Shown here: positions 43,124-50,595 of the stretch, piece by piece
Layout of the letters: the number at the start of each line of letters is the position of its first letter
Position numbering within the stretch: position 1 is the stretch's first letter
Source of the DNA: JAKFWF01 sp031374115
Lineage (GTDB): Bacteria > Pseudomonadota > Alphaproteobacteria > Rhizobiales > Hyphomicrobiaceae
Length of the DNA stretch: 64,000 bases
Direction of reading: 5' to 3'
Assembly (NCBI GenBank): GCA_031374115.1
Contig: JANMNO010000149.1
Coordinates: forward strand, 1 to 64,000
Program-made: the position numbers and the translations under genes
Notes under the pieces: model-generated
The model's database searches: none
Told to the model about the DNA's origin: nothing
The model's input: only the letters and a program-made list of their open reading frames with translations

Positions 43124-44605
43124 CTACTCGTCATAGTCCACCCGACCGGAGCGTCCCTGGTGAGTTATTCTGGCCGAGAAATCAGCTTGTTGGGGGGCCA
43201 CACTCGGTGTTTCCATAGTTGTCCCGACGGCAAACCCCTTGATCAAACGCAAACAAAGCCATACCGCTGCCAATCCGAATGCAATGCCGCCCGCCATATT
43301 TCCTATGAGGATGCCCTTCGGCCCGGCAAGCCACCCGCCAGCCAGGACGAAGGGGATGGTTCCCAATGTTGCGCGGCCCCAATTGAACCATGTGGAATAG
43401 TGTGCATAACCGAGCGTGTTGAAGCACGCATTCGATACGAACAAAGCCCCGAGAAATGCGAACAATGGCGCCACCCAAAGGCAGTTGAACCGGATCAGTT
43501 CGGCAGTTGCCGGTGACGCGCTGAATGCATGCGCGAGCGGGTGTGAGAAAATAGCCAAAACTGCCCATGCGATTAAGGTGAAGCCGGCGGTAATCCGCAG
43601 GGCATCGACGAAGCTGCGATGAACCCGAACCGGGTCGCGTGCACCCAGGTTCTGCCCCAAGATCGGACCAACAGCACCCGACAATGCGAAGATTGCACCG
43701 AAAGCCACCGGCATGATCCGGCCGATGATTGCCCATGCCGCCACGGCATCATCTCCATAGGGCGCGATCGCATACGTGGCGTAAGCATTACTCACTGGTG
43801 TCGCGATGTTGGCCGCAACTGCCGGAAACGCTATCGCCGCGACCGCTGGAATGTCATGAAGGATCGAGGTCATATTTGGCTTCGACATCAGGTTGTGAAC
43901 GCGGATGACGCCGTGCAGGCCCACGGCCATGACGGCCACACGTGACAGCGCTGAAGCTATTGCTGCGCCCTTGATGCCGAGCCCCAAGCCAAAAATGAAA
44001 ATCGGATCCAAAATGACATTCACCGTTGCCCCGGCAAGTGTCACGTACATGGCGCGCTGCGCGTCGCCGGCCGAGCGGAGCACTCCGCCGGATGCCATGC
44101 CGAGCGCGAGCATCGGCAACGTCGGCACGAGAATTGACAAGTAAAGTTGCGCGAACGCATGCGTGCGTCCAACCGCACCGAACATGGTTAGAAGCCAAGG
44201 TATCATGCACCAAAGCACGACAGCGAGAATCGCACTGAGAACCGCTGAAGCTAGATGGGTATTGGTCGCAAGCCTTCTTGCGCGCGCTAGATCCCGGGCG
44301 CCTAACGCTGGAGAAACCAGTGCCGTAGCTGCGATCGCAAGGCCAATGCCGATCGAAGTCGCAAAGAACATGATCGAGCTGGCGTACCCGACGGCCGCCA
44401 CGATCTCGACATCACCCAGAAGACTGAGAAAATACATGTTCGCGAGATCGCCGATAAAAATCGCCATTAAGCCGATCGCACTGGTCCCAGTCATGATCAG
44501 CAGATGCTGCATGATCGAACCCGTCACGAATTTCGGTGCATCGCCACTCAGTGCGACCGGGATCAGCGGTGCAACCGGCGTGTCGGGCGTCGTGTGTTCT
44601 GTCAT
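43124..44605 (-). CDS. MATE-family multidrug/cation antiporter
   Basis: A 493-residue protein with about 12 membrane helices. The start at 44605 (MTEHTTPDTPVAP) avoids overlap with the flavin reductase-like gene. Conserved MATE segments include MFFATSIGIGLAIAATALVSPALGA, read as two pieces around ALVSPALGARD, then GAAIASALSRV and GAVGPILGQNLGARDP. It exports drugs or toxic metabolites using a Na+ or H+ gradient. It is the last gene of a three-gene minus-strand group with the flavin reductase-like and carbamoylase-like genes. Confidence 0.88.
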   Translation of the reverse strand: MTEHTTPDTPVAPLIPVALSGDAPKFVTGSIMQHLLIMTGTSAIGLMAIFIGDLANMYFLSLLGDVEIVAAVGYASSIMFFATSIGIGLAIAATALVSPALGARDLARARRLATNTHLASAVLSAILAVVLWCMIPWLLTMFGAVGRTHAFAQLYLSILVPTLPMLALGMASGGVLRSAGDAQRAMYVTLAGATVNVILDPIFIFGLGLGIKGAAIASALSRVAVMAVGLHGVIRVHNLMSKPNMTSILHDIPAVAAIAFPAVAANIATPVSNAYATYAIAPYGDDAVAAWAIIGRIMPVAFGAIFALSGAVGPILGQNLGARDPVRVHRSFVDALRITAGFTLIAWAVLAIFSHPLAHAFSASPATAELIRFNCLWVAPLFAFLGALFVSNACFNTLGYAHYSTWFNWGRATLGTIPFVLAGGWLAGPKGILIGNMAGGIAFGLAAVWLCLRLIKGFAVGTTMETPSVAPQQADFSARITHQGRSGRVDYDE

Positions 44606-44687
44606 ACGCGTGTGCGGTCCCGGGACATGAGCGGCAGCACTACCACGTTCCACAGAATGAAGAGCAGCGCACATTTGGCGGCGCGAC

Positions 44688-45326
44688 CTATCCGCGCTTG
44701 GCCAACCACTCCTCATAGCTTTCGCGCTTCATTTCGAACACCTCGCCTTGATGGCAATACTGGAAGCCGGCTAACCGGCCGATCGGGCGATAGCGTTGCG
44801 TATCGATATAGTGCGTGACTGGATCGACCAAACCGGCGCGGGCGTGCACCCGGACGACTTCGGCAATCAATATTTCCCGCGTGTTGGAGAAAGCGAGCGA
44901 CACGACCTTTCTGCATTCGAGTGCAAACGGCGCAGCGGCTATGCGTGGCACGGGAACGCTTACGCCCGGCAAAGTCTTGATGCCTAGCGCCTCGATCTCA
45001 CTGACGTGAGGTGGGAAGTCGATCGCGCAGTCGTTCATTGTCGAAGCCAACCCCTCGTCGACCATGTTGATCACAAAATATTTAGCCGCCGACAAGTTCC
45101 GCGTGGTGTCCTTGGGCGTGCCATCGGTCTTGTGTTGCAGGCCTAGCGCAATTTGCACGGGATCGTCCGAGAATGCGTTGAAGAACGAGAACGGGGCGGC
45201 GTTCAAACGACCGTCGGCATCGACCGACGTTACGAGCGCGATCGGACGCGGCACGACGATGCCGCAGATAATCTTGTAGCACTCCTTCACGCTCATCTGC
45301 GTGAAGTCGAATTCGAGATCGGCCAT
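44688..45326 (-). CDS. Flavin reductase-like (FMN-binding split barrel) protein
   Basis: A 212-residue protein. The split-barrel FMN fold is shown by IICGIVVPRPIALVTSVDAD, LNAAPFSFFNAFSDDP and KDTTRNLSAAKYFVINMV. Members reduce FMN or use it as cofactor. The C-terminus (YIDTQRYRPIGRLAGFQYC) is typical of a stand-alone subfamily seen next to amidohydrolases and hydantoin genes. It starts 8 bases after the carbamoylase-like stop, so the two are co-transcribed. Substrate unknown. Confidence 0.88.
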   Translation of the reverse strand: MADLEFDFTQMSVKECYKIICGIVVPRPIALVTSVDADGRLNAAPFSFFNAFSDDPVQIALGLQHKTDGTPKDTTRNLSAAKYFVINMVDEGLASTMNDCAIDFPPHVSEIEALGIKTLPGVSVPVPRIAAAPFALECRKVVSLAFSNTREILIAEVVRVHARAGLVDPVTHYIDTQRYRPIGRLAGFQYCHQGEVFEMKRESYEEWLAKRG

Positions 45327-45334
45327 GCTGTGGT

Positions 45335-46267
45335 CTACTCCGGTGGGAGGATAACGCCGGTTTGGCTGGTGATGCGGCCGTAATGTTCAATGCGGCGATG
45401 GCGGGCGAAATCGAAAATCGTCGCCTTCCCGAAGCGCGTTGCGTCGAGGTCGCAGGCGTGCACGATAATCTCGTCGTCCTCGCCCTTGGTCTCAGCGACG
45501 ATGTGCCCGTCCGGATCGACAATCGCCGAGCAACCGAACATGTGGTGACCATCTTCGGATCCACATTTGGCGACAGCCACGACCCATGTCGAGTTCTGAT
45601 ATGCGCCAGCCTGCAACGAGAGCCGATGGTGGAACAATCGCTGTTCGGGTCCTTCGTCGGGCTTTTGAGAATTGATCGACGGCGTGTTGAAGCCAAGCGT
45701 GATCATCTCGACCCCCTGAAGCCCCATCACCCGATACACCTCCGGCCAGCGCCGATCGTTGCAAATGCACATGCCGAAGATGCCACCCATCGTCCGGTAA
45801 ACGGGAAAGCCCAGATCGCCCGGCTCGAAATAGCGCTTCTCGAGGTGCTGATGTGTGCGCTGTGGATCGAACTCAGCGTGGCCCGGGAGATGGACTTTGC
45901 GATACTTGCCGGCAATTTTGCCAGTCTCCTCGACGTGGATCGAAGTATTGAAATGATGGCCATCGGGCGTACGTTCAGCATACCCGAAAGACATTGCCAT
46001 ACCCACTTGCTTTGCGTGCTCGAACAGCGGCTGCGTGACGGGCCCGGGCATCTCACGTTCGAACCAGACCTCTGCTTCCGCACGGTCCTCATAATACCAG
46101 CGCGGGAAGAACGTCGTCAGCGCAAGCTCGGGATAGACGATGAAATTCGCGCCCTTTGCTTTGGCAGCATTCATCAGAGCAATCATTCGCGCCACGACGG
46201 ATTGCCGGCTATCGGCCTTGTCGATGGCTCCGAGTTGAGCTGCGGCTACGGTGACGATGCGCGGCAT
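45335..46267 (-). CDS. N-carbamoyl-D-amino-acid hydrolase-like nitrilase family enzyme
   Basis: A 310-residue carbon-nitrogen hydrolase. The Glu-Lys-Cys triad is visible: Glu47 in VYPELALTTFFPRWY, Lys124 in KYRKVHLPGH and Cys169 in CICNDRRWPE. The motif ELALTTFFPRW and CNDRRWPE is diagnostic of D-carbamoylases, which release the D-amino acid from N-carbamoyl-D-amino acids in hydantoin breakdown. GGAGAG lies about 14 bases before the ATG at 46267. No hydantoinase gene is adjacent, so the natural substrate may be another N-carbamoyl compound. Confidence 0.9.
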   Translation of the reverse strand: MPRIVTVAAAQLGAIDKADSRQSVVARMIALMNAAKAKGANFIVYPELALTTFFPRWYYEDRAEAEVWFEREMPGPVTQPLFEHAKQVGMAMSFGYAERTPDGHHFNTSIHVEETGKIAGKYRKVHLPGHAEFDPQRTHQHLEKRYFEPGDLGFPVYRTMGGIFGMCICNDRRWPEVYRVMGLQGVEMITLGFNTPSINSQKPDEGPEQRLFHHRLSLQAGAYQNSTWVVAVAKCGSEDGHHMFGCSAIVDPDGHIVAETKGEDDEIIVHACDLDATRFGKATIFDFARHRRIEHYGRITSQTGVILPPE

Positions 46268-46315
46268 GGGCAGGCACTCTCCATTGGGTGGAAACGCCAT
46301 ATCATGCCATCGCGA

Positions 46316-47095
46316 TCAGGCGGCGTCATCTCCGGCAGTGGCAGGGCTGCGCCGCACCGCAATGACCGTAATGTTGTCCTGATGCATTTCGCCAACCTCG
46401 AGCACGGCATTCACAAGCTCGTCCGCGACCGCTTGCGGGCCTTTGCTGGCGGTGGCTAAAACAATGCGCGCGATCTCAGCTTCCCCGATCGTATGGATGC
46501 CGTCGCTTGCCAAAATCACATACTCGCCAAGTTCGAGCGAAACCGGTTTGCGCGACAGATCAACCAGTTCGAGATCCTCGCCAGTCACCGCTGACCGCAA
46601 CATGTGCCGCCTTGGATCGCTACGGGCAGCCGCCAACGTCATCCGCCCTTCTGCCGCCATCTGGTCAAGTGCCGGCGCCAGCGAATGGTCCTCGTTCAGC
46701 AACGTAATCTTCGAATGCCGAAAAAGGTACAGCGGGCTGTCGCCAACGCTTACCCACTCCAAACCAGTCGAGTCGAAGACTGCAGCAATCATGGTTGAAC
46801 CCATGCCGGACAACGCGGGGTCTTCGTCGACTGTGCGCGCTATCGCCTTGTTGGCCGCGATCAGAGCTTGCGTCAATCGCGCGGGCGTCTCACCGGTGGA
46901 GCTGCGAAAGCTCTCGATCGCCTTTTCGCAAACAAGTTGGCTTGCTTTAGCTCCACCAACATGACCACCCATGCCATCCGCGAGCACTGCGAGTAACGCT
47001 GAAGGGGCATCCGGGTGCGGCCAAACCGCTGCGGCATCCTCTTGATAGCGCCGCGCACCTTGCGATGCGGCGATGGCTTGCTCGAAATGCGGCAT
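46316..47095 (-). CDS. PP2C-family protein serine/threonine phosphatase
   Basis: A 259-residue phosphatase. PP2C metal-binding motifs are present: RRYQEDAAAVW (Asp/Glu), LAVLADGMGGHVGG, GSTMIAAVFD, VGDSPLYLFR, LASDGIHTI and HQDNITVIAV. It dephosphorylates Ser/Thr in cytoplasmic proteins. The FHA gene immediately upstream on the same strand (44 bases) suggests a phosphothreonine signalling pair. No Hanks-type kinase is in the window. Confidence 0.93.
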   Translation of the reverse strand: MPHFEQAIAASQGARRYQEDAAAVWPHPDAPSALLAVLADGMGGHVGGAKASQLVCEKAIESFRSSTGETPARLTQALIAANKAIARTVDEDPALSGMGSTMIAAVFDSTGLEWVSVGDSPLYLFRHSKITLLNEDHSLAPALDQMAAEGRMTLAAARSDPRRHMLRSAVTGEDLELVDLSRKPVSLELGEYVILASDGIHTIGEAEIARIVLATASKGPQAVADELVNAVLEVGEMHQDNITVIAVRRSPATAGDDAA

Positions 47096-47139
47096 CAGTT
47101 CTCAAATGCTCTGATTGAACAGGAATTCAGACGTTCGGC

Positions 47140-47757
47140 TTAGATCGGCTGCGCTTCGAACCTGACAGCAACGGCGCCCACCTCGATTCGATCTCCGTCA
47201 ACCAACGCGGCTTCCGTCACGCGCCGCCCATTTACCTTGATGCCATTGCCGGTGTCACCGCTCAAGTCTCGCACATAGTATAACGCATCGCTGGCCCGAT
47301 GCAGCAAAGCGTGATGGCGGTGGACGCTCGCATGTTCGATTTGCACGTCGTTGTCGTCTTCCCGGCCGATATTCAACATCTGGCTAGCGAATTGCCGGCG
47401 CTCGGGTACCTCGCCCTCGATTGTGATCCAAGCATTACGCGGCCAACTGAGATCGCCGTCAGCGACAGCATTGCGGCCCGTTCGCTCGAATGCCTTTTGG
47501 GCGCGTCGTGAAAGCCCTTGATTTACGGCGAACCCGGTTATGGCAAGAATTGGAATGATCATGATCGCCGCCAGCCCCACCATCAATGCTGGTGCTTCCA
47601 TGTACCCGACGGCGGCCCAGTGACTGAGCGTCGACCAAATCGACCTGCAAAGACTGGCTATATACTGAAAATCGATCCCTGCCCGAATTGGAGTTTCCGA
47701 TTGCAGAAACTCCATTGAACGGTGCTTCAGAACTATATCCGTTAGCATTTTGATCAT
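47140..47757 (-). CDS. Membrane-anchored FHA-domain protein
   Basis: A 205-residue protein from the ATG at 47757 (later ATGs at 47748 and 47715 are possible; no strong ribosome site decides). One membrane helix (APALMVGLAAIMIIPILAI) at about 50-70, then a C-terminal FHA domain with MLNIGREDDNDVQIEHASVH, RHHALLHR and GNGIKVNGRRV, containing the phosphothreonine-binding Gly-Arg and Ser/His. It would bind phosphorylated partners at the inner membrane. Pairs with the PP2C gene downstream. Confidence 0.78.
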   Translation of the reverse strand: MIKMLTDIVLKHRSMEFLQSETPIRAGIDFQYIASLCRSIWSTLSHWAAVGYMEAPALMVGLAAIMIIPILAITGFAVNQGLSRRAQKAFERTGRNAVADGDLSWPRNAWITIEGEVPERRQFASQMLNIGREDDNDVQIEHASVHRHHALLHRASDALYYVRDLSGDTGNGIKVNGRRVTEAALVDGDRIEVGAVAVRFEAQPI

Positions 47758-47854
47758 GTTGCACGCATACCGGTATGGCGAAACGGATCGCCGCACCGCA
47801 TATGGAGGCAACGGATACGCGCGAACTAGTTTCCAATCGATGAATTAGCCGCCC

Positions 47855-48007
47855 TCAACGGGGCGGCATCATGGCATAAGGCTTGAGCCGCCCCTGATCT
47901 TCGCCCGCACTGACGTCGAACACCTTTGCCGATGCCATAGGTTTATAGAGCCATGGCAGCTTGATGGTTGCTCCAAAGTTTCTAATCCAGTCGCAATTCT
48001 TCGGCAT
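47855..48007 (-). CDS. Possible 50-residue protein overlapping the HIBCH gene
   Basis: A minus-strand frame of 50 codons begins inside the last 26 bases of the HIBCH gene and runs past it. It reads MPKNCDWIRNFGATIKLPWL, then YKPMASAKVFDVSAGEDQG, ending in MMPPR. The residue mix is balanced rather than Arg/Ser-rich, which is why it is listed. There is no good ribosome site; coupling to HIBCH translation would be needed. Nothing is known of its function, and it may not be real. Confidence 0.28.
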   Translation of the reverse strand: MPKNCDWIRNFGATIKLPWLYKPMASAKVFDVSAGEDQGRLKPYAMMPPR

Positions 48008-49034
48008 CGGGCAACGGGGCCATCAACGCCGCCACCATCGCATCGCTCACTTCAGGTAGTGTAGCCGGGCACCATTTTGGAGCGCGGTCCTTATCGACGA
48101 GCAGTGCGCGCACGCCTTCGATGAACTCGCCGTCTTCGAACAATCGCGTCACCAATCGATATTCGACATTGAGCGCGGCTTCGAGCGACGGCAACATGCG
48201 TGCTTGCCTCAGTGCTGCCAGGGTTGCCTTCAACGCTTTCGGAGATTTCGTTTTGAGGCCCGTGAGGCTCTTCGCCGCCCAAGGGGACGCGCTACGCGCC
48301 ACCCCGCCCAAGATTTCCTCGACTGTACCAGCGGAAAACACAGCGTCGATTTCGTCAGCGATGCCATGCAGCTCCGATGCTGGAGTAGCGACGCTAAACG
48401 CGGCAATAACCTGATCGACGCTCCCACGATCAGCCTCGCCTAGCGCCGCGGCAAGCTCCGCCAGCCGCTTTGATGGCACGAACGTATCGGCAAAGCCGGC
48501 ATAGATCGCATCGGCACCGGACATCCGCGCGCCAGCTAGCCCCAAGTAAGTGCCTACCTCGCCGGCTGCGCGCGACAGCAACCAGGTGCCGCCGACATCG
48601 GGGATGAGCCCGATACTTGTTTCCGGCATCGCAAGCATCGACCGCTCCGTCACGATGCGATGGGAGGCGTGCGCTGAAAGCCCGATGCCGCCGCCCATCA
48701 CGATACCGTCCATGAAAGCGACGAACGGCTTTGGAAAGCGCGCAATCCGAGCATTGAGGCGATACTCGTCCGACCAGAACTTGCGAGCGAAGTCAGGTCC
48801 ATCGATCCGGCTTTCGTACAGCGACATCACATCACCGCCGGAGCAGAGCGCGCGGTCGCCGGCGCCATCGAGAACCACTAGTTCTACCGCGGGATCGGCT
48901 CCCCAATGCTGAAGCGAACGCGTTATTTCCCCGACCATTGGATAGGTCAGCGCGTTGAGCGCCTTTGGGCGGTTCATTGTCATGCGACCGGCCCGGCCTT
49001 CGCGGCGAATGATGATGTCGTCGTCGTTAGTCAT
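47982..49034 (-). CDS. 3-hydroxyisobutyryl-CoA hydrolase (enoyl-CoA hydratase family)
   Basis: A 350-residue crotonase-fold enzyme. It has LNRP-like MNRPKALNALTYPM, GAGDRALCSGGDVMSLYE, the oxyanion loop VMGGGIGLSAHASHRI and the catalytic-Glu segment MPETSIGLIPDVGGTW. Length and the GGDV motif match HIBCH, which hydrolyses 3-hydroxyisobutyryl-CoA in valine breakdown, rather than a hydratase. It is divergent from the DegP-like gene. No other valine-pathway gene is adjacent. Confidence 0.88.
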   Translation of the reverse strand: MTNDDDIIIRREGRAGRMTMNRPKALNALTYPMVGEITRSLQHWGADPAVELVVLDGAGDRALCSGGDVMSLYESRIDGPDFARKFWSDEYRLNARIARFPKPFVAFMDGIVMGGGIGLSAHASHRIVTERSMLAMPETSIGLIPDVGGTWLLSRAAGEVGTYLGLAGARMSGADAIYAGFADTFVPSKRLAELAAALGEADRGSVDQVIAAFSVATPASELHGIADEIDAVFSAGTVEEILGGVARSASPWAAKSLTGLKTKSPKALKATLAALRQARMLPSLEAALNVEYRLVTRLFEDGEFIEGVRALLVDKDRAPKWCPATLPEVSDAMVAALMAPLPDAEELRLD

Positions 49035-49171
49035 CTTATACTCGAGCTAGAGATTGCAACGGGGCTGATCGGCGCGAACCGAGTTCGCGGACTGACCCCT
49101 CGACAATAACCGTCGCCGATACCATTTCTGCATCCAGACGTGAACTTGCAATCGCACGGCGGGACAACGGC

Positions 49172-50209
49172 ATGCAACTCCTACCCAAATGGCTTCAAGG
49201 CGGGCCGGGTCCGACCGGCGACACGCGACAGGCTGGTGTTGAAACTGTAGTCGCCCCGGGCAGCGACGGCGATCTGCTCGACGCCTACTCGTCGGCGGTC
49301 GTTGGCGTGGTTGAAGCTGTTTCGCCATCCGTCGTTCACGTCCAGGTGCGCGGCGAATGTAAAGGGCGCATGTCGCAAGGTTCCGGCAGCGGTGTCATAA
49401 TCTCTCCCGACGGGCTCGTACTCACCAATAATCATGTGATCGAGGGCGCCAGCGCGATCGAACTCGGTCTCGCGGATGGACGCAGCTTCAATGCTCGTGT
49501 GCTCGGCCGCGATGCCGACAGCGATCTCGCGGTGCTGCGCGGCGAGACAACGGAAACTTTACCTGCAGCAACCTTGGCTAATTCCAAGCTCGTGCGGCCC
49601 GGCCAGATCTCGATTGCGATCGGCAATCCGCTTGGGTTCCAGTCGACAGTCACTGCGGGAATTGTCAGTGCCGTCGGCCGCTCGTTGCGCGCACAAAATG
49701 GCCGCCTGATCGGCGATGTCATTCAGACCGACGCGGCGCTCAACCCCGGAAGTTCAGGCGGGCCGTTGGTTAGTTCGGCTGGCCAGGTGATCGGCATCAA
49801 CACCGCCATGATTATGGGTGCGCAAGGGATCTGCTTTTCGGTCGCCTCGAATACGGCCCTGCACGTCCTCACTCAGATTTTGCAGCATGGCAGGGTTCGC
49901 CGGGCTCGCATTGGCGTGGTCGCCGAGCAGATACCGCTGGCACGACGCCTGGCGGCCATCGCCGGCGTTTCGCAAATCAGCGCTGTGCGAATACGGGAGA
50001 TTCAGTCTGGCAGTCCCGCCGACTCCGGCGGCGTCAAGACAAACGACATTCTGCTGGCATTCGATCGATCAGCGATAACCGGCGTCGACGATGTCTCGAG
50101 GTTGCTGGATTATTCTGCAATCGGCCGCAAAATCACGGTCGCGATCCTGCGCGGCGAGGCCCGGTTCGACGTCTCGATCCTCCCCGTTGAGCGCGATGCC
50201 ATTAACTAA
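49172..50209 (+). CDS. Trypsin-like (DegP/HtrA family) serine protease without signal peptide
   Basis: A 345-residue protease. The triad is visible: His in LTNNHVIEGAS, Asp in GRDADSDLAVLR, Ser in NPGSSGGPLVS. One PDZ domain (about 240-335) has SQISAVRIREIQSGSPADSG and ILLAFDRSAITGVDDVSR. DegP proteins are normally periplasmic, but the N-terminus (MQLLPKWLQGGPGPTGDTRQ) has no signal or membrane segment and no upstream in-frame start supplies one. It may be cytoplasmic or exported in an unknown way. Confidence 0.88.
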   Translation: MQLLPKWLQGGPGPTGDTRQAGVETVVAPGSDGDLLDAYSSAVVGVVEAVSPSVVHVQVRGECKGRMSQGSGSGVIISPDGLVLTNNHVIEGASAIELGLADGRSFNARVLGRDADSDLAVLRGETTETLPAATLANSKLVRPGQISIAIGNPLGFQSTVTAGIVSAVGRSLRAQNGRLIGDVIQTDAALNPGSSGGPLVSSAGQVIGINTAMIMGAQGICFSVASNTALHVLTQILQHGRVRRARIGVVAEQIPLARRLAAIAGVSQISAVRIREIQSGSPADSGGVKTNDILLAFDRSAITGVDDVSRLLDYSAIGRKITVAILRGEARFDVSILPVERDAIN

Positions 50210-50594
50210 CTTGGATCTTGCAGCTCAACTAACGGTGGGAACGCATTGCTTTGTGGAACCAAACTTAAAGTTAGGCATTCTCCCTGCAAGCGGAAGCAAA
50301 TGTTTCCCAGCGTTTGCTTTCTAAAGACTAATTATCTGTTGTTCAGTCAGTCTTGTAATCTTGCAATAGTGAGTAATACAGTGTACGGTTCTAACGAGTA
50401 GCGCTGTCCCCGAGTTCCCCCCTCGTAGCGCTATCTCCCGCCCGCAGCCCTCCCCCGGCTGCGGGCATTTCATTTGTGGCGCTTGCCGACACGCCTTCGG
50501 CGAGCCGGCCGCCAAGCGCGGGACACCGTCGCAGGCGGCCGGCTCCGCGAAGCGGAGTCGCCTGCGACCACAAAAGAGCAGTCGCCAAGCGCCA
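50210..50594. other. 385-base intergenic region with terminator and nested palindrome
   Basis: No gene. It contains a terminator-like hairpin at 50440-50466, two direct copies of TAGCGCT near 50400 and 50426, and the nested palindrome at 50476-50595. It is G+C-rich at the right half. Confidence 0.5.
50440..50466 (+). terminator. Terminator-like hairpin downstream of the DegP-like gene
   Basis: A perfect 10-bp stem GCCCGCAGCC (50440-50449) / GGCTGCGGGC (50457-50466) with a 7-base C-rich loop, followed by ATTTCATTT. It lies about 230 bases after the DegP-like stop. Confidence 0.55.
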
Positions 50595-50595
50595 C
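50476..50595. repeat. 120-base nested palindrome after the aldehyde dehydrogenase gene
   Basis: Outer arms of 15 bases with one mismatch (GTGGCGCTTG plus CGAC at 50476-50490, GTCG plus CAAGCGCCAC at 50581-50595) enclose several hairpins: CGCC-TTC-GGCG (50492-50502), GCCGGCCGCC / GGCGGCCGGC (50504-50513 / 50534-50543), GTCGCAGGC / GCCTGCGAC (50528-50536 / 50560-50568) and CTCCGC-GAA-GCGGAG (50543-50557). The right arm ends at the aldehyde dehydrogenase stop codon. It resembles a repeat-type palindrome or a complex terminator. Confidence 0.7.

Noticed and set aside
45362..46459. 365-codon plus-strand frame opposite the carbamoylase gene
   Set aside because: Antisense to a gene with a complete catalytic triad; no family features.
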